64,000 nucleotides of DNA from Mycolicibacterium sp. HK-90 (lineage in GTDB: Bacteria > Actinomycetota > Actinomycetes > Mycobacteriales > Mycobacteriaceae): NCBI RefSeq assembly GCF_030486405.1, contig NZ_CP129613.1, positions 3,162,001-3,226,000 on the forward strand, read 5' to 3'. Every line of letters begins with the position of its first letter. Position 1 is the first letter of the stretch. Shown here in pieces: positions 28,305 through 38,900 of this stretch. The notes below the pieces were generated by a model. The model saw nothing but the letters and a program-made list of their open reading frames with translations. It was not told the origin of the DNA and made no database searches. The position numbers and the translations under genes were made by a program.

Positions 28305-29144
28305 GTGACCGATCTCGACGTTCGATCTCTCTACCTCGACCTGATGCGAGGCAATCTCACCAGGTACGGGATGCATGAGCGGATGCCCGCGCAGTGGACA
28401 CTGCGGCGTCGTCTCTATTTCAAGACCCTCAATCGCATGATGGTGCGCGGCGGGGCGCATCGTCTTGCCCGCGCCACCCCGAACGAGAATCGCAGCACGC
28501 TGGTTCAGCACAAACGGGACTTGGGCATCGATTGGCCGGCGGAGGCCGAGACGATGATCGGAATGCAGCGACTCACCAGTCTGCAGCATTGCGTCGAGAC
28601 GGTACTGACGGAGAACATCCCAGGCGACCTGATCGAATGTGGAGTGTGGCGCGGCGGGGCCTGCATCCTGATGCGGGCCGTACTGGCCGCCTATGGCGAT
28701 GAGACGCGAAATGTGTGGGTGGCGGATTCGTTCGAGGGGCTGCCACCGGCAGATCCCGAGAACTACAAGGCCGACAAGGGACTCCGGACGCAGAGCCTCG
28801 CCGGTATCCTCGGCGTGCCCGAGACCGAGGTCAGGGCGAACTTCCAGCGGTACGGACTGCTGGATGACCAGGTCCGATTTCTTCCGGGTTGGTTCAAGGA
28901 CACGCTGCACGATGCGCCGATCGATCGGATCGCCGTCCTGCGGATCGATGGTGATCTGTACGAATCCACGATCCAAGCGCTCGAAGCGCTCTACCCGCGG
29001 CTCTCACCGGGGGGTTTCTGCATCATCGACGACTACCACGATCTCAAGCCGTGCCGGGAGGCAGTGACCGAATACCGGGCCGAGCACGGTATCACCGCCG
29101 ACATCGTCGACATCGACGGAACGGCCGTGCTCTGGCGCAAGTAA
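28305..29144 (+). CDS. TylF-family O-methyltransferase (rhamnosyl O-methyltransferase type)
   Basis: This 279-residue enzyme belongs to the macrocin O-methyltransferase (TylF/MycF) family, whose members in GPL loci (Rmt2, Rmt3, Rmt4) methylate rhamnose or the fatty acid. Motif I is IPGDLIECGVWRGGACILMR, followed by VWVADSFEGLPPADPE. The metal-binding aspartates appear in VLRIDGDLYEST and CIIDDYHD. The N-terminal segment TDLDVRSLYLDLMRGNLTRYG is typical of the mycobacterial subgroup. GTG 28305 is the first reasonable start though without a clear ribosome-binding site. It is followed after 214 bp by glycosyltransferase 3. Only one such enzyme is in the window, whereas M. smegmatis has three. 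Confidence 0.88.
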   Translation: MTDLDVRSLYLDLMRGNLTRYGMHERMPAQWTLRRRLYFKTLNRMMVRGGAHRLARATPNENRSTLVQHKRDLGIDWPAEAETMIGMQRLTSLQHCVETVLTENIPGDLIECGVWRGGACILMRAVLAAYGDETRNVWVADSFEGLPPADPENYKADKGLRTQSLAGILGVPETEVRANFQRYGLLDDQVRFLPGWFKDTLHDAPIDRIAVLRIDGDLYESTIQALEALYPRLSPGGFCIIDDYHDLKPCREAVTEYRAEHGITADIVDIDGTAVLWRK

Positions 29145-29358
29145 CGCTGCGAGGCACGCTTTTCGGGACAATCCAGCTCGGTGGCATGCGCCGGCGGGAG
29201 GCGCTGCCGTACAGAGGAATCCGGTCAGAACGCAGAACTTCTGGATCTCGTGTCGACGGTGTGCGTATCGCGTTATGCTGCCGAGCAGTTGAGCGTCGGC
29301 CACGTGACGGCCGCTGTCATTTCGCTCGCGCAAGGGAAGTCAGAGGCCAGAATCTGCG

Positions 29359-30624
29359 ATGAAGTTCGTCCTGGCGAGCTACGGAACACGCGGCGACATC
29401 GAGCCCTGTGTCGCTGTCGGCCGAGAGCTGTTGCATCGAGGGCACGAGGTGCACATGGCTGTCCCGCCCGACCTGGTCTCATTCGCTGAAGCGGCCGGGC
29501 CCACCGCGGTCCCGTACGGACCAGATCTGCAGGCCGTGCTGGATGCGCACCGCAACTTCTGGACGCACTTCTTCCGCAATTTCTGGAAGGTCCGGGAAAC
29601 GATCGAGTTGCGGCGGGAGGTCGTCGAACCGTTTCTCCAGTGCTGGAAGGACATCATCGCCACGCTGACGTCCTTGGCCGAAGGGGCCGACCTGCTGTTC
29701 ACGGGCGTGAACTTCGAGGATGCCGCGGGAAATGTCGCCGAGTATCACGACATTCCGTTGGCCACGCTCCACCTGTTCCCGTTGCGGGCCAACGGCCAGT
29801 TCGTACCGTTTCTACCGGCCCCGATGAGTCGTTCCGCGATGAAGGCCGCCGAGTGGATTGCGTGGCGCAACGCCAAGAAAGTCGAGGGCGTACAACGCGG
29901 TGAGTTGGCCCTGCCCAAGGCCACGTCGCCGTCACCCTGGCGGCTCACCGCGCGAGGCTGCCTGGAGATCCAGGGCTACGACGATGTCTGCTTCCCCGGA
30001 CTGTCCGCCGAATGGGCGCAATGGTCTGAGCAACGGCCCTTTGTCGGGGCCTTGACGATGGATCTCCCCGGGGATGCCGATGACGAGGTCGCGGCGTGGA
30101 TCGCCGCGGGTACACCGCCGATCTTCTTCGGCTTCGGCAGCTTGCCGATGGCGTCCGGCGCCAAGACGCTGGCCATGATCGACTCCGCCTGCGCTCAGCT
30201 GGGGGAGCGGGCACTGGTGTGTGCCGCCGGTACCGACTTGAACGACGTTCCGCGATCTGACCACGTCAAAGTCGTCGGCGCGATGAACTATGCGACCGCG
30301 TTTCCGGCCTGCCGCGCGGTCGTGCACCACGGCGGGTTGGGCACCACCGCTGCGGGCCTACGCGCCGGCGTTCCCACGGTGATCCTGTCGACCGACCTCG
30401 ATCAGACGTTGTGGGGCCGACAGGTGAAACAGCTGAAAGTAGGTACTGCCCGGCGCTTTTCGGAAACCACCGAGAAAACCTTGGTGACAGACCTGCGCAC
30501 GGTGCTCGACCCACAGTACGTCGCGCGCGCCCGGGAGGTCGCCACGCGAATGACCAAGGCCGCCGACAGCGTGCTGGCCACGGCCGACCTCGTGGAGAAG
30601 TTCGCCGGCCTCGGTCGGCGTTGA
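29359..30624 (+). CDS. GPL-type glycosyltransferase 3
   Basis: This 421-residue GT-B enzyme is the third paralogue in the locus. It shares MKFVLASYGTRGDIEPCVAV at the start, DLLFTGVNFEDAAGNVAEY, FFGFGSLPMASG and the donor box VHHGGLGTTAAGLRAGVP with STDLDQTLWGRQVKQLKVG. It is nearer to glycosyltransferase 2 than to 1. The gene follows the TylF-type methyltransferase on the same strand and its end faces the convergent P450 gene. By analogy to GPL, each enzyme should use a particular sugar and acceptor; three copies match the three threonine-type modules of the NRPS, but this link is inferred. Confidence 0.88.
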   Translation: MKFVLASYGTRGDIEPCVAVGRELLHRGHEVHMAVPPDLVSFAEAAGPTAVPYGPDLQAVLDAHRNFWTHFFRNFWKVRETIELRREVVEPFLQCWKDIIATLTSLAEGADLLFTGVNFEDAAGNVAEYHDIPLATLHLFPLRANGQFVPFLPAPMSRSAMKAAEWIAWRNAKKVEGVQRGELALPKATSPSPWRLTARGCLEIQGYDDVCFPGLSAEWAQWSEQRPFVGALTMDLPGDADDEVAAWIAAGTPPIFFGFGSLPMASGAKTLAMIDSACAQLGERALVCAAGTDLNDVPRSDHVKVVGAMNYATAFPACRAVVHHGGLGTTAAGLRAGVPTVILSTDLDQTLWGRQVKQLKVGTARRFSETTEKTLVTDLRTVLDPQYVARAREVATRMTKAADSVLATADLVEKFAGLGRR

Positions 30625-30663
30625 CCGAGGCCGGACGGGTGTCGTGGCTGCTTACGGCCGGGG

Positions 30664-32052
30664 CTAGTCGCTCGACTGTCCGGCGCGATGCCCGCTGGCG
30701 GGGCACTCCGACAACACCGGTGAGGCCGGCCCGACCTCCCTGGTGGCCCTGATGTGAATCATCCCGCCACGATGCGGCACGAAGGTGACGTGCTTGGCCC
30801 GTTGCTTCTCGTCCGGCGCCGTGGTGGTGCTCAACTCGACGCGGCGCAGGATTTCACGGAGCACGAGCCGAATCTCGACCATGGCGAAGGTGGCACCGAG
30901 ACACCGGCGGTTTCCACCGCCGAACGGCAGCCAGGTGGTCGGGCTCAGCGTGGCGCCGAGCATTCGGTCCGGGTCGAACCGATCCGGATCCGGGTACACG
31001 TCGGCGCTCGCATGCACCAGTCCGATGGCCGGGTCGACCATGACCCCGGCCGGCAGCAGGTAGCCCCCGATCTCGGTCGGCTCCTTCAGGATCCGCCCCG
31101 AGCTGAACAGCACCGGACGGATCCGCAGCGTCTCCTTGATCACGGCGTCCAGGTACTCGTCGCCGGCCGCGCCGGCATCCGCGGCCTGCACCGCCCTCGC
31201 CAGTGCTGCCGGATGGCGGGTAAGCCGCTCCAACACCCACGACAGGGCCGTCGCGGTGGTTTCGTGGCCGGCCGCGATCGCGGTCAGGAGCTGGTCGCGC
31301 AGCTCGCTGTCGGACAGTGTGCGTCCGTCGTCGCCGGTCGCACGGACCAACATGGCCAGCACGTCGGTGCGCTCGTCGAGGTTCGGGTCCGCGCGCCGGT
31401 CGGCGATCTCGGCGTACAGCAGCTCGTCGGCTTCCTCGAAGCGACGGGCCACACCTCGCCACGGGCGATGACGTCGCAAGCTCGGCTTTGTAATCGCCGG
31501 TGTCTCCCACGATTTCATGTAGAGGAGCCGCGGGATGACTCTACGCAGCGCGGCCAGTCGCGCCGGATCGCTGGCGCCGATCACCGTCCGCAGGATCACC
31601 TCGAGCGTGATCTCTGTCGTCCTGGGGGCCACCGGGAAACTCTTGCCGACCGGCCAGGAGGCGACGTTGGCAGCAGAGATCTCGGACATCTGAGCGGACT
31701 GGCGAGCCACGGCATCGCGGTGGAAGGCCGGCATCGTCAGTCGACGCAGCGTGTGGTGCTCGTCTCCGTCGAGGACGAACAGCGAGCTGTCGCCGAGAAG
31801 CCCGCGAAAGAACCAGTGGGCTTCGCCGGAGTGGTAGACCCGAGGGTCGCCGGCGTACACGGTCTTGATGTCGGCAGGATCGGCGAGGTACACCACGGTG
31901 CCCGACAGCGGGATGCGCAGCGTGAACACGTTGCCGTAGCGCCGCTGACATCCGGTCAGGAAGCGCAGACCGTAACTGGCCATCAATGCGGACTGCACCA
32001 CCATGGGAAGTGGAGGTCCAGGTGGCAGTGCGGTTTTCGCGGTATCGCTCAC
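30664..32052 (-). CDS. Cytochrome P450
   Basis: This is a complete P450 monooxygenase of about 462 residues. The I-helix motif is AAGHETTATAL, the K-helix E-x-x-R is KETLRIRP, and the haem-cysteine loop is FGGGNRRCLGATFAM. The N-terminus begins LPPGPPLPMVVQSALMASYG, similar to the mycobacterial CYP135/138-like proteins. GTG 32052 (VSDTAKTALPPG) is chosen; ATG 32085 (MNRLAARDHPK) is an in-frame alternative. It is divergent from mbtH over a 638-bp gap and convergent with glycosyltransferase 3. It could hydroxylate the fatty acyl chain or an amino acid of the lipopeptide; the GPL loci I know do not contain a P450 at this place. Confidence 0.9.
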   Translation of the reverse strand: MSDTAKTALPPGPPLPMVVQSALMASYGLRFLTGCQRRYGNVFTLRIPLSGTVVYLADPADIKTVYAGDPRVYHSGEAHWFFRGLLGDSSLFVLDGDEHHTLRRLTMPAFHRDAVARQSAQMSEISAANVASWPVGKSFPVAPRTTEITLEVILRTVIGASDPARLAALRRVIPRLLYMKSWETPAITKPSLRRHRPWRGVARRFEEADELLYAEIADRRADPNLDERTDVLAMLVRATGDDGRTLSDSELRDQLLTAIAAGHETTATALSWVLERLTRHPAALARAVQAADAGAAGDEYLDAVIKETLRIRPVLFSSGRILKEPTEIGGYLLPAGVMVDPAIGLVHASADVYPDPDRFDPDRMLGATLSPTTWLPFGGGNRRCLGATFAMVEIRLVLREILRRVELSTTTAPDEKQRAKHVTFVPHRGGMIHIRATREVGPASPVLSECPASGHRAGQSSD

Positions 32053-32690
32053 TTTTGGGTGATCCCTAGCTGCTAGTCGGTTCATGCGCTCACATGACGG
32101 CCTCGAGCTGCCACCGAGAAAATGACTGCCGGTCGCCGGGGAGCACCTGCTCCGGTCGATCCACGGTCGCAGCTCCGGGCTCAACGGTAAATCTCAACGG
32201 TACGAGTCTTGCGTGGGGTGCGGGGCGCTTTCGACAGAGACGCCCCCGCGTTGCCCCCCGGCGCGCCGTTTGAATCGATGCCGGCGTCGTGCGGGGCCGG
32301 ACAATGGCGCCGAGCTGTGCTGGTGCTCAGCATCGTGTGATCGGTTGAATTTGTCTTGCGGAAGGCTCGTAGCGGTGCGCCCGGTGCGGCCTCATCGATC
32401 GGGCGATACGGAGCGCCTGCTAGTCAGCAAACTTTTGATCGACATGTTCTGGCATCGCAACGCCTGGTGGGGGCTGCATCGGTGCGTGGACAACTCGTCG
32501 TAAGTCCAGCGTTGGTGGCTAATTCGCCATGTTAACGGTGACTGTCCCAGTTGGAGACAAGGCGGTTATCCTCCGCCGGCTACGAAGCAGCAAATATTGA
32601 CGATTTTCCTAAAACCGGCTGCGCCGCCACCTGTCTGGGCTACGTTTAGAACGTGTTCCATTTGACTCGCCTCGATGGTCTGGAGAACTG
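32053..32690. other. Divergent promoter region of P450 and mbtH-NRPS
   Basis: No gene is evident in this 638-bp stretch. Its last 150 bp are more AT-rich than the surroundings. TACGTT at 32641-32646 fits a mycobacterial -10 box (TANNNT) and would give a short leader before mbtH, but no good -35 accompanies it. A small hairpin GGCGG-N7-CCGCC lies near 32553-32570. The length fits two divergent promoters. Confidence 0.4.
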
Positions 32691-32921
32691 GTGAGCATCA
32701 ATCCATTCGATGACGACAACGGCAGTTTTTTCGTCTTGATCAACGACGAGGAGCAACACAGCTTGTGGCCGGTCTTCGCAGACGTTCCGGTCGGGTGGCG
32801 GGTTGTCTTCGGCGAGGCGGACCGCGCCGCCTGCCTGGACTACATCGAGCAACACTGGCCCGACATCCGGCCGAAGAGTCTCCGCGAGAGGTTGGCACAG
32901 GGTCAGACTGTTGATCAGTAG
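32691..32921 (+). CDS. mbtH: MbtH family NRPS accessory protein
   Basis: This 76-residue protein binds adenylation domains and is needed for their activity or solubility. It contains the family signature: [33 protein letters not shown] and the C-terminal [17 protein letters not shown], with the conserved tryptophans. GTG 32691 is preceded by GGAGA at 32682-32686. It is immediately upstream of, and overlaps by 11 bp, the probable NRPS start, an order also found at mps1 in GPL loci, so both are made together. Confidence 0.96.
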   Translation: MSINPFDDDNGSFFVLINDEEQHSLWPVFADVPVGWRVVFGEADRAACLDYIEQHWPDIRPKSLRERLAQGQTVDQ

Positions 32922-35900
32922 GCCGCCGGCTGGAACTTCTGGAAGTGAGGATGGGGCACTTCCGCTCACGCGGGGCCAGCTGGATATTTGGCTGTCGGAG
33001 GAAGCCGGGCTTGCCGGCGCCAAGTGGCAGCTCGGCATGCTTGCCCGGATCGACGGCGTCATCGAGCACGCCCGCCTGGAACAAGCGATTCGCCACGTGG
33101 TGCGCGAGGCAGAGCCACTCAGAGCAACTTTCGTTGAAGTAGATGGCCGGGTCTTCCAGACCGTCTCCGACTATCCGGAAGTCGAGCTGCTCCGGTATGA
33201 CCTCACGGCTTCGCCGGCTCCGGCGCAGGATGCCTATCGGGTAGCGTCATCGATCCGACAAGCGCCGATGCCGCTCAGCGGCCCGCTGTTCAAGTTTGCG
33301 CTGCTGCAGACACGTGCCGACGAGTTCTACTTTTTTGTGTGCTGTCACCACATCGCGATAGACGGAATCGGCATGGGCCTCGTCTGTCACCGAATTGCCG
33401 CTGTCTACACAGCAATCGCGGCTGACGCGCCGATTCCGCCCGCGATCTTCGGGTCGTTGCAGAGCCTGATCGATTGTGAGTCGGAATACGAGGCTACCGA
33501 CGATTACCTCGACGATCAGGCCTATTGGGCCGAGAACGCCCCGTCGGAAAGTGAGCCCCGGCATGGGTCGGAGCGCGGAGTCGCAAACCAGGCCAACGAG
33601 TATGAGCCGTCGGCGCCGGTCCAGCTGGACGCCTCCGTCGTCGCGAGGTCCCGCGACCTGGCGAAAACATTGGGAGTGCGCCGCGCCTCGGTGATCACCG
33701 CAGCGTATGCGCTGCTGGTACACGGCGAGATCGGCGGATCCGAGGTCGCGCTCGACTTTCCGGTGAGTCGGCGGGTGCGTCCAGAGGCGCTGATGGTGCC
33801 CGGGATGGTCTCCGGGGTTGTGCCATTGACGGTGCAGATGTCCCCGTGCGACACGGTCGCGGGGTTGTGTGCGCGTGTCGACCAACGCATCCAGGGTGCG
33901 TTGCGCCACCAGCGATTCCCGCTACGCGCCATCGAGAACAAGATGCGATTTCAGGGCACCGGGCGGCCGTCGACCCGGGCCGCCATCAACTTCATTCCGA
34001 CCATCCCGATCGCGGATTTCGGTGGGGCCCCCGGGGCGGGGACCGCGACCCACACCGGTCTGGTGGATCAGTTCGGTGTGGTTTTCCTCAAGAAGGACGA
34101 TGATCTTCTTCTCAGTACGACCGGTGTAGGGCAGCTGTTCGCCGGTTGCGATGTAAGCGATCTGGCGGTCCGCTTGGATCGGATTCTCGCGTCGATGACC
34201 GCCGACCCGGCTCGGCTTCTGTCGACCGTCGGCGTCCGTGCTGGGCTCGGCGAACTGGACGAGTGGGGTAACCGCACGGCCGTGAGCGGGACGGTGCCGG
34301 TGTCGCCGTCGATTCCGGAGTTGTTCGCCGATCAGGTGGCCCGTAATCCGGAGGCCGTGGCGGTCAGCTTCGGCGACAGTTCGATGTCGTATCGCGGGCT
34401 GGATGCGGCGGCGAATCGGTTGGCGCACTTGCTGGTCGAGCGTGGTGTCGGGCCGGGGCAGCGGGTGGCGTTGGTGTTCTCGCGGTCGGTGGAATCGGTC
34501 GTGGCGATCATGGGTGTGCTGAAAGCCGGTGCGGCGTATGTGCCGATCGATCCGTCGGTGCCCGATGCGCGACTGGAATTCGTGTTGGCCGACGCCCGAC
34601 CCAGCGTCGTGGTCACGACGGCTGACCTGATGCATCGGTTGGATGGCCACAGTCTGGCTGTGATCGACGTCCACGACCGTGCGGTCTACGGCCGGCCGAG
34701 CACGGCATTGCCGGTGGGGCCCGGGCCCGATGATGTTGCGTATCTGATCTATACGTCGGGTACGACGGGTGTGCCGAAGGGTGTGGCGATTCCGCATCGG
34801 AATGTGATTCGTCTGTTGGATGCGATTGATCGTGATGTGGCGTTGTCGGCTGGGCAGGTGTGGACGCAGTGTCATTCGGTGGCGTTCGACTTTTCGGTGT
34901 GGGAAATTTTCGGTGCGCTGTTGCACGGTGGGCGGTTGGTGGTGGTGCCCGAATCGGTGACCCGCTCGGCCGAGGAGTTCCACGCTCTACTTGTCGACGA
35001 ACACGTGAGTGTGTTGAGTCAGACGCCGTCGGCGTTTTATGCGCTGCAAGCGGTGGATGCGGCCGGTCCGGAGAACCGGTTGGCGCTCGAGGTTGTGGTG
35101 TTCGGCGGAGAGGCGCTCGAACCGTCGCGACTGAGCCCGTGGGTGGCCGAACATCCGGGGCTGCCGCGGTTGATCAACATGTATGGGATCACCGAGACGA
35201 CGGTGCATGCGTCGTTTCGTGAGATCACCGCCGCCGATGTGGGCAGTGCGGTCAGTCCGATCGGTGTGCCGCTGGCGGATCTGGCGTTCTTCGTGCTCGA
35301 CGATTGGTTGCGCCCCGTGCCCGCGGGCGCGGTGGGTGAGTTGTATGTGGCCGGTGCGGGTTTGGGCTACGGGTATGTCGGGCGGTCGCCGTTGACCTCG
35401 ACGCGTTATGTGGCGTGTCCGTTCGGGATACCGGGTCGGCCCGCGACTCGGATGTATCGGACCGGGGATTTGGTGTCCTGGGGTGTCGATGGGCAGTTGC
35501 GGTATCTGGGGCGGGCCGATGAGCAGGTCAAGATTCGTGGGTATCGGATCGAGTTGGGTGAGATCCAGTCGGCGTTGATGGCGTTGGATGGGGTGGAGCA
35601 GGCGGTGGTGATCGCCCGTGAGGACCGTCCAGGTGACAAACGTCTGGTCGGCTACATCACCGGCAGTGCCGATCCGTCGGCGGTGCGTGCGGCGCTGGGG
35701 GAGGCGTTGCCTTCCTATATGGTGCCCGCGGCCATCGTCACCATCGACGCGCTACCCCTGACGGTCAACGGCAAACTCGACAAGAAGGCCCTGCCCGCAC
35801 CGGAATACCAGCACGCCGATGGCTACCGGGCACCGTCGACTCCCACCGAGGAGATCCTGGCCGGCATCTACGCCCAGATCCTCGGGCTGGACCGCGTCGG

Positions 35901-38900
35901 CGTCGAGGACTCCTTCTTCGAGCTGGGTGGCGACAGCATCCTGTCGATGCAGGTGGCCTCGCGCGCGAGGGCCGCGGGCCTGACCTGCCGCCCGCGCGAC
36001 ATCTTCGTCCAGCAGACCGTGGCCCGACTGGCTCAGGTGGTCGGGACGGGGCGGCTCACCGATGAGCCCGCGGACGAGGGGCTCGGCCCGGTGGCGGCAA
36101 CCCCGATCATGCGCTGGCTCAAGGACCTGGAACGTGCCGGCGGCCCAATCGACGAGTTCAACCAGACCGTGGTGCTGCAGGCTCCCCTGGGCGTTACCGA
36201 CGCCGATGTGGTGATCCTGTTGCAGGCCTTGCTCGATCGGCACGGCATGCTCCGCCTGCGTGCCGAGGACGACGGAGCCGGCGGATGGTCGTTGACGGTG
36301 CCGGAAGCCGGGTCGGTCGACGCGAGTGGGTGCGTTCGATCAGTGGCGACGCTGACGGATGAGGCGCTGGTGGCGACGAGGTCGGAGCTGGATCCGGCCG
36401 GTGGTGCGATGCTCCGCGCGCTGTGGGTGACCTCCACGAGTCAGCTGGTGTTGGTCGTTCATCATCTTGCGGTCGACGGCGTGTCGTGGCGAATCCTCCT
36501 GGAGGATCTCAACATCGCCTGGTCTCAGCGGGCCGGCGGTCGCCCGGTGGCCCTGGTGCCCACGGGCACGTCGTTCGCCGGCTGGGCAGGCCTGCTGGCA
36601 CGATCCGCCCTCAGCCCGAACCTGGTGGATCAGGCGGAGGTCTGGCGGAAAGTGGTGGCCGTGCCGCCGGTACTTCCCGCACCGCAGCCCGACGTCGATA
36701 CCTACAGCACCGCCGGGCAGCTCTCGATGGTGTTGGACCCCGAGTCGACGCACCAGCTGCTCGGCGAGGTGCCCGCGGCGTTCCACGCAGGGCCACAGGA
36801 CATCTTGCTGATCGCGTTCGCGTTGGCGGTGGCCGAGTTCACGCGCAGCAGCTCGCCGATCCTCATCGATGTGGAGGGCCACGGGCGCAGCGGAGACCTG
36901 GGTGGAGATGTCGACCGAGATATCGACTTGTCGCGCACGGTCGGGTGGTTCACCACCAAGTACCCGGTGTCGTTCACCTTCGGGCGCCGTGTCCATGCAT
37001 TGCCCTGGACTCAGGTGGTCTCCGGCGCAGCCGATCTCGGAGTGGCGGTGAAAGAAGCCAAGGAGCAGCTTCGCGCCCTGCCCGATGGCGTGACCTACGG
37101 CCTGCTGCGGTATCTGAACCCGGATGTGGAGCTGTCCGCCCCCGACCCGGCGATTGCATTCAACTACCTGGGCCGGTTCGGCGGAGGCGCGAACCATGGG
37201 CCTGGCGACGTCTGGGGGATGCACCCCGATGGCTTGTCGCTGACCCGTCTCGCCGGTGCGGTACCCACCGCACTCGGACATACCGTCGAGCTCAACGTGG
37301 CCGCCATCGACACCGACCGCGGCGTGCAACTCAATGCCGACTGGACATGGGCACTCTCGGCGCTCGATCGTGCGGAAGTCGGTCGCCTCGGCCAACTCTG
37401 GTTCGACGCCTTGACGGGAATCTGCGCGCACGTCCGAAACGGCGGCGGTGGATTGACACCGTCAGATATCGCCCCCGCCGAGCTGAGTCAGCAACAGATC
37501 GACGACCTCGCCCGGCAACACCGGATCGTCGACATCCTGCCGCTGACCCCGTTGCAGCAGGGGCTGCTGTTCCATGCCGGGACCGCGCGCGGCTTCGCCG
37601 ATGTGTACGCGATGCAGCTGGATATCGCTTTGAGCGGCCCACTCGATCAGGAGCGGCTCCGCGCGTCGGTTCAGGCGGTGGTCGACAGGCATCCGCACCT
37701 GACGGCCCTCTTCTGCGACCGGTTCGACCGACCGGTGCAGGTGATCCCCGCTGATCCCGTGGTGCCCTGGCGGTGTATGGCACTGGATGCCAACGGTATT
37801 GGTGCGGACGATCGGCTCCAGGAAATCCGCGCCGCTGAACGTGCCGCGGTCTGTGACCTCCGGAACGAACCCGCCTTCCGGGCGTGCCTCATCCGGGTTG
37901 CCGACGACAGGCACCGGTTCGTGCTGACAGCGCACCACATCGTGCTCGACGGTTGGTCGATGCCCATCCTGCTGCGGGAGATCTTCGCCGGTTTCAGTGG
38001 GCAACGGCTGCCCGCAGCCACGCCGTATCGCCGTTTCCTGACGTGGCTTGCCGACCGCGATGACGATGCGGCAAGGGCGGCCTGGCGCGAAATGTTTGCC
38101 GGGTTCGACACACCCACGTTGGTGGGCCCGGCCGGTCGAAACGAACTGGGACAGCGCGGTGTTGAGACATTCCGGTTACCCGAGGAGATCACCCGGGGAC
38201 TCGGGGAGCTGGCACGCACCCATCACAGCACTGCGAACGTGGCGTTGCAGGCCGCCTGGGCCCTGCTGCTCAGTTCACTGACCGGACGGCACGACGTCGC
38301 ATTCGGTACGACGGTCTCGGGGCGCCCCGCCGAGGTCGACGGCGCCGATTCGATGGTGGGCCTGCTGATCAACACAGTGCCGGTCCGGGCGAAGCTGACC
38401 CCGGCAACCACCACCGCAGACCTGATGCGCCAGTTGCAAAACGCGCACAACGACACACTCGAACACCAGCATGTGGCGCTCAGCGACATCCACCGGATCG
38501 CCGGCCAGGACCAACTGTTCGACACACTTCTGGTTTTCGAGAACTATCCGATCGACAGCACCACGTTGTCGGATGTCGGCGGCGTGGCGATCACCGAATT
38601 CGATTTCCGTGAATCCAACCATTACCCGCTGGCGGTGCAAGCCCTGCCCGGCCCCGAAATGCGGCTCCGCGTCGAGTTCGATACCGCGGTGTTCGATCTC
38701 GACACTGTCGAGGCCCTGATCGAGCGGCTGAAAGCGGCGCTGGTAGCCATGGCCGCGAATCCCGCGCGGCCGTTGTCGTCGATCGATCTGCTCGACGGGG
38801 CCGCGCACACCCGCCTCGACGAGTGGAGCCACCGAAGCGTACTGGCCGAATCTGCCACGGCGGAGTCGATTACGGCGTTGTTCGCCCGACAGGTGGCCCG

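Noticed and set aside
28040..28378. A 112-codon frame before the TylF-type methyltransferase
   Set aside because: It overlaps the start of the real gene in another frame and shows no protein-like features.
32213..32503. A 96-codon frame between the P450 and mbtH
   Set aside because: Composition is Cys/Arg-rich without any family features, and the region is better explained as divergent promoter DNA.
32641..32665. Possible LexA (SOS) box near GAACGTGTTC upstream of mbtH
   Set aside because: Mycobacterial SOS boxes need GAAC and GTTC spaced by four bases; here only two bases separate them.
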